The notes below the pieces were generated by a model. The model did no database searches, was not told the DNA's origin, and saw nothing but the letters and a program-made list of their open reading frames with translations. Shown here piece by piece: positions 54,207 through 56,382 of a stretch of 56,382 nucleotides of DNA. The position numbers and the translations under genes were made by a program. Numbering within the stretch: position 1 is the stretch's first letter; each line of letters opens with the position of its first letter. The stretch lies in assembly GCA_002842465.1 (NCBI GenBank), contig PHDA01000018.1, forward strand, positions 1 to 56,382. Reading direction: 5' to 3'. This DNA comes from Bacteroidetes bacterium HGW-Bacteroidetes-7 (GTDB lineage: Bacteria > Bacteroidota > Bacteroidia > Bacteroidales > UBA932).

Positions 54207-54315
54207 TTTTTAGAATTTATTATTTGTTATTAGCTATTAATGCTACGCTTAATTGTTAATAACTAGTTGTTTATAATTCACTGGTTATAATTAGTTGGCA
54301 TGCTATTTTGATTAT

Positions 54316-54343
54316 GCTTACTGCTTACTGCTTACTGCTTACT
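54316..54343. repeat. Four tandem copies of GCTTACT
   Basis: A 7-base unit repeated four times without interruption in the 152-base gap upstream of the esterase gene (110 bases before its ATG) and after the NTF2-like gene. Slippage could change spacing of any control element. The flanks ('AACTAGTTG', 'AATTAGTTGG') are AT-rich and hold no gene. Confidence 0.9.
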
Positions 54344-54358
54344 TTTTGTTTGCACTAA

Positions 54359-54793
54359 TTAATGTCTGAAATAAATTTTATTCACGATTTTCCAAGAGTC
54401 TTTGAACTTATAAAGAAACAGATAGTCAGTAAAAATCAGCTTGCCCTCTCTGTGAAGTTCAATTTTGGCCATGGCTGCATTACCTGTAATATCAATATTA
54501 AGAAACTTGCACTCTGTTTTTACTGATGGTACTCTTCCAGCCTCTTTTGCCTGTCTGATGTTTTCTGTCCAAGTGTAGATTGGCAGTTTTGTCATGGTGT
54601 TTCCATCCTGCCCTATTCCAAGAAGTTCGAAGCCGGGGTGGAACCCTTTGTTAATTGCCTCAATGGTGCCTCCATTGTGAATACCAATAACATATGAATC
54701 TGTTATTGTCTTTTTAATATGATCCTCGTCTGTCTGACCGAACAATGTTACTGTCATAATTAACAGGACATTCAAAAGAAACATTTTTTTCAT
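54359..54793 (-). CDS. Exported NTF2-like (lumazine-binding-like) protein
   Basis: 144 residues with a signal peptide ('MFLLNVLLIMTVTLFGQ'). The mature part has the NTF2/SnoaL-like cone fold pattern ('HIKKTITDSYVIGIHNGGTIEAI', 'TECKFLNIDITGNAAMAKIELH', 'FTDYLFLYKFKDSWKIVNKIY'), closest to the putative lumazine-binding group common in Bacteroidota. Catalytic role unknown. It is followed by the tandem repeat and the esterase in the same direction, 152 bases apart, so a shared transcript is possible but not evident. Confidence 0.78.
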   Translation of the reverse strand: MKKMFLLNVLLIMTVTLFGQTDEDHIKKTITDSYVIGIHNGGTIEAINKGFHPGFELLGIGQDGNTMTKLPIYTWTENIRQAKEAGRVPSVKTECKFLNIDITGNAAMAKIELHREGKLIFTDYLFLYKFKDSWKIVNKIYFRH

Positions 54794-54855
54794 AACCCGA
54801 TAAATTAAATTTATTAAGATTTTTTTAAGAATCGATTACCGAACTAAAATTAGAT

Positions 54856-54863
54856 TATTTTTG
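54856..54863 (+). promoter_or_regulatory. -7 box of chrA
   Basis: TATTTTTG (TAnnTTTG) 11 bases before the ATG at 54875; the predicted leader is very short, and the second Met (54893) could be the start instead. Confidence 0.45.
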
Positions 54864-54874
54864 TTAACAAAGTT

Positions 54875-56188
54875 ATGGAAAGAGACAGAGTTATGAAAAA
54901 TAAAAGTGAACAAACCCCGCTAAAAGAGGTTGCGGGACTCTTTTTTAAGCTGGGTTCAATTGCATTTGGCGGGCCTGCAGCTCATATTGCAATGATGGAG
55001 AAGGAGGTTGTGGAGAAGAGAAAATGGATGGACCACCAGCATTTTCTTGACCTTATCGGGGCCACAAATCTTATTCCCGGCCCTAACTCATCAGAGATGG
55101 CTATGCATTGTGGTCATGAGAGGGCGGGTTGGAAAGGACTTATTACCGCGGGAATAACCTTTATCGTGCCTGCAGTTGCCATTACAATGGTCTTTGCCTG
55201 GTTATATGCTAAATATGGCACCCTTCCTGCGGCGGAATCATATTTCTACGGCATTAAACCTGCAGTTGTGGGGATAATTCTTTATGCTTTGTATGGCCTG
55301 GGAAAGAAGGCATTTAAAAACAACATGCTTATTGTAATGGGGCTGGTGACTCTGGGTGTCACATTTCTGGGGGTAGGGGAGATTACGGCTCTGTTTGCCT
55401 GTGGTTTTGCCGGTATTTTAATATTTTTCATCAGCAAACTCTTTAGTAAAAACAGATCTGTAAATAAAAATGTTAAAGAAAATAGTCATGTTAAAAGTAA
55501 AGCAAAAGAGAATACAGAGATTATAATAGGAAAAGAAGCAGAAGCACAAAAACAAACAGAAGAAAATAAAGAAGAAAAACTCAAGATTAAAGATAATCCA
55601 AAGGGAAAAAAACTGCTGTCAATAATCCCGCTAGCATTAATTACTGCAGTAACCGGCGCAACCACACTTTCGGTTCTGAAAATATTTCTCATTTTTCTTA
55701 AAGTAGGTGCACTTCTCTACGGTAGCGGGTATGTGCTCTTTGCCTTTCTGGACAACGAACTTGTGATGGAGGGGCTTCTTACAAGAGAGCAATTAATGGA
55801 TGCAGTAGCCGTTGGCCAGTTTACCCCCGGTCCTGTGCTCTCGACTGCAACCTTTATCGGATGGCAGCTATATGGTTTTTGGGGTGCGATTGCTGCAACT
55901 GTAGGCATTTTTCTCCCATCTTTTATACTAGTGGGTATGCTTAATCCACTAATTCCCAAGTTGAGAAAATCTAAGGTTATGGCAGCTTTCCTTGACGCAG
56001 TTAATGTAGGATCGGTGGCAGTTATTATGGCTGTTGTAATTCAAATGGGAAGAGATGCCGTAACGGACTGGCGTTCAGTGTTAATACTGATCGTTAGCAT
56101 AATTGTATCATTCGGATTTAAAAAGCTCAACAGCGCCTTTATTGTGATAGGCGGCTCTCTGGCAGGGTGGTTATTGCTGATGATTTAG
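54875..56188 (+). CDS. chrA: Chromate transporter family protein, two-domain form
   Basis: 437 residues with two CHR domains in tandem. The first has 'FFKLGSIAFGGPAAHIAMME' and 'IGATNLIPGPNSSEMAMHCG'; the second has 'FLKVGALLYGSGYVLFAFLD' and 'VAVGQFTPGPVLSTATFIG'. These PGP-containing motifs and about ten helices define the CHR superfamily of anion transporters; chromate efflux is proven only for some. The halves are joined by a K/E/N-rich cytoplasmic linker at about 190-250 that is longer than usual. Start at 54875, or Met 7 in 'VMKNKSEQTP'. No chromate reductase nearby, so substrate stays open. Confidence 0.9.
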   Translation: MERDRVMKNKSEQTPLKEVAGLFFKLGSIAFGGPAAHIAMMEKEVVEKRKWMDHQHFLDLIGATNLIPGPNSSEMAMHCGHERAGWKGLITAGITFIVPAVAITMVFAWLYAKYGTLPAAESYFYGIKPAVVGIILYALYGLGKKAFKNNMLIVMGLVTLGVTFLGVGEITALFACGFAGILIFFISKLFSKNRSVNKNVKENSHVKSKAKENTEIIIGKEAEAQKQTEENKEEKLKIKDNPKGKKLLSIIPLALITAVTGATTLSVLKIFLIFLKVGALLYGSGYVLFAFLDNELVMEGLLTREQLMDAVAVGQFTPGPVLSTATFIGWQLYGFWGAIAATVGIFLPSFILVGMLNPLIPKLRKSKVMAAFLDAVNVGSVAVIMAVVIQMGRDAVTDWRSVLILIVSIIVSFGFKKLNSAFIVIGGSLAGWLLLMI

Positions 56189-56382
56189 TCAAGCCGTAGC
56201 GAACTGGGATTATTGGATCATAAGTAAAAGTTGGGGAGAAGAGAGTTCAACATTATTCCACAGGAATATAAGTATTTAGATCACAGTTCAGAGGAGTAAC
56301 CTGATGTCAATGATCGCACAAATCCTCAACTCAAAGGCAACATTTGTTTTCCGATAATTTTCTGCGGCTACTTTTCGGAAAC
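56189..56382. other. Terminal stretch without a supported gene
   Basis: 194 bases after chrA. No terminator-like hairpin with T-run, no tRNA and no frame with a start was found. On the minus strand two short frames stay open to the edge (56288-56380, 30 codons; 56331-56381, 16 codons) and could be the end of a gene beyond the window, but they are too short to identify. Confidence 0.6.

Noticed and set aside
55486..55959. Reverse frames within chrA
   Set aside because: They mirror the coding frame of chrA and show no start, signal or family motif.
56288..56380. Possible transposase end on the minus strand at the right edge
   Set aside because: Only 30 codons are visible and no catalytic or family motif can be recognised.

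Overview
The window looks like chromosome from an anaerobic member of the Bacteroidota, most likely order Bacteroidales. Reasons seen in the sequence: a SusC/SusD pair, Bacteroidota-type promoters (-7 box TAnnTTTG, sometimes with a TTTG-like -33 box 19 bases upstream) in front of many genes, a serine palmitoyltransferase, pyruvate phosphate dikinase, a menaquinone methyltransferase, [FeFe]-hydrogenase maturases HydF and HydE, an AT-rich composition and few Shine-Dalgarno sites. No species can be named from this alone. Most of the window is ordinary housekeeping DNA. There is no rRNA, no CRISPR array and no recognisable insertion sequence.

Layout. 1-4131 (minus): start of a class IV aminotransferase, a cation:proton antiporter whose C-terminus is replaced by unrelated sequence, cardiolipin synthase, menaquinone methyltransferase and a stand-alone AIR-synthase C-like domain. 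4193-5292 (plus): tRNA-Leu and a D-2-hydroxyacid dehydrogenase. 5315-10286 (minus): a tight unit of gyrB, an M23/LysM peptidase, serine palmitoyltransferase and an SDR reductase, which may combine replication, envelope and sphingolipid functions. 10395-15200 (minus): an outer-membrane barrel with a large TPR protein. 15274-19002: ftsE and nth, then pyk (minus) and xerD (plus). 19042-21292: a TonB-dependent receptor and a tiny lipoprotein. 21316-26675: guaA divergent from typA, then yceD-rpmF-fabH-tRNA-Arg. 26707-30932: a beta-propeller lipoprotein, a porin-like protein with a polysaccharide flippase, and a small antisense membrane peptide. 31063-41827: hydF-hydE, an FMN-binding protein, ppdK, phoH and purL. 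41959-44523: folC, tRNA-Val and a serine beta-lactamase-like lipoprotein.

The most interesting region is 44524-50726. A 360-residue protein at 44800-45882 has the architecture of a Cas12f/TnpB RNA-guided nuclease, but its RuvC-I Asp and RuvC-II Glu positions carry His and Ile, and it stops before the zinc finger and RuvC-III. It is therefore predicted to bind DNA without cutting it. It lies directly upstream of, and on the same strand as, a SusC/SusD operon. It is preceded by a GC-richer, foldable, pseudoknot-capable stretch with its own promoter-like box, which is a candidate guide RNA. There is no transposase, no array and no ECF sigma factor beside it. The simplest reading is a domesticated RNA-guided transcription regulator of the SusCD genes. 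This resembles the nuclease-dead TnpB repressors and the dCas12f/sigma-factor activators reported recently, but without a linked sigma gene.

Downstream, 50776-56188 holds an exported S9 peptidase, an exported esterase, an NTF2-like protein and a two-domain chromate transporter. The final 194 bases contain no gene I can support.
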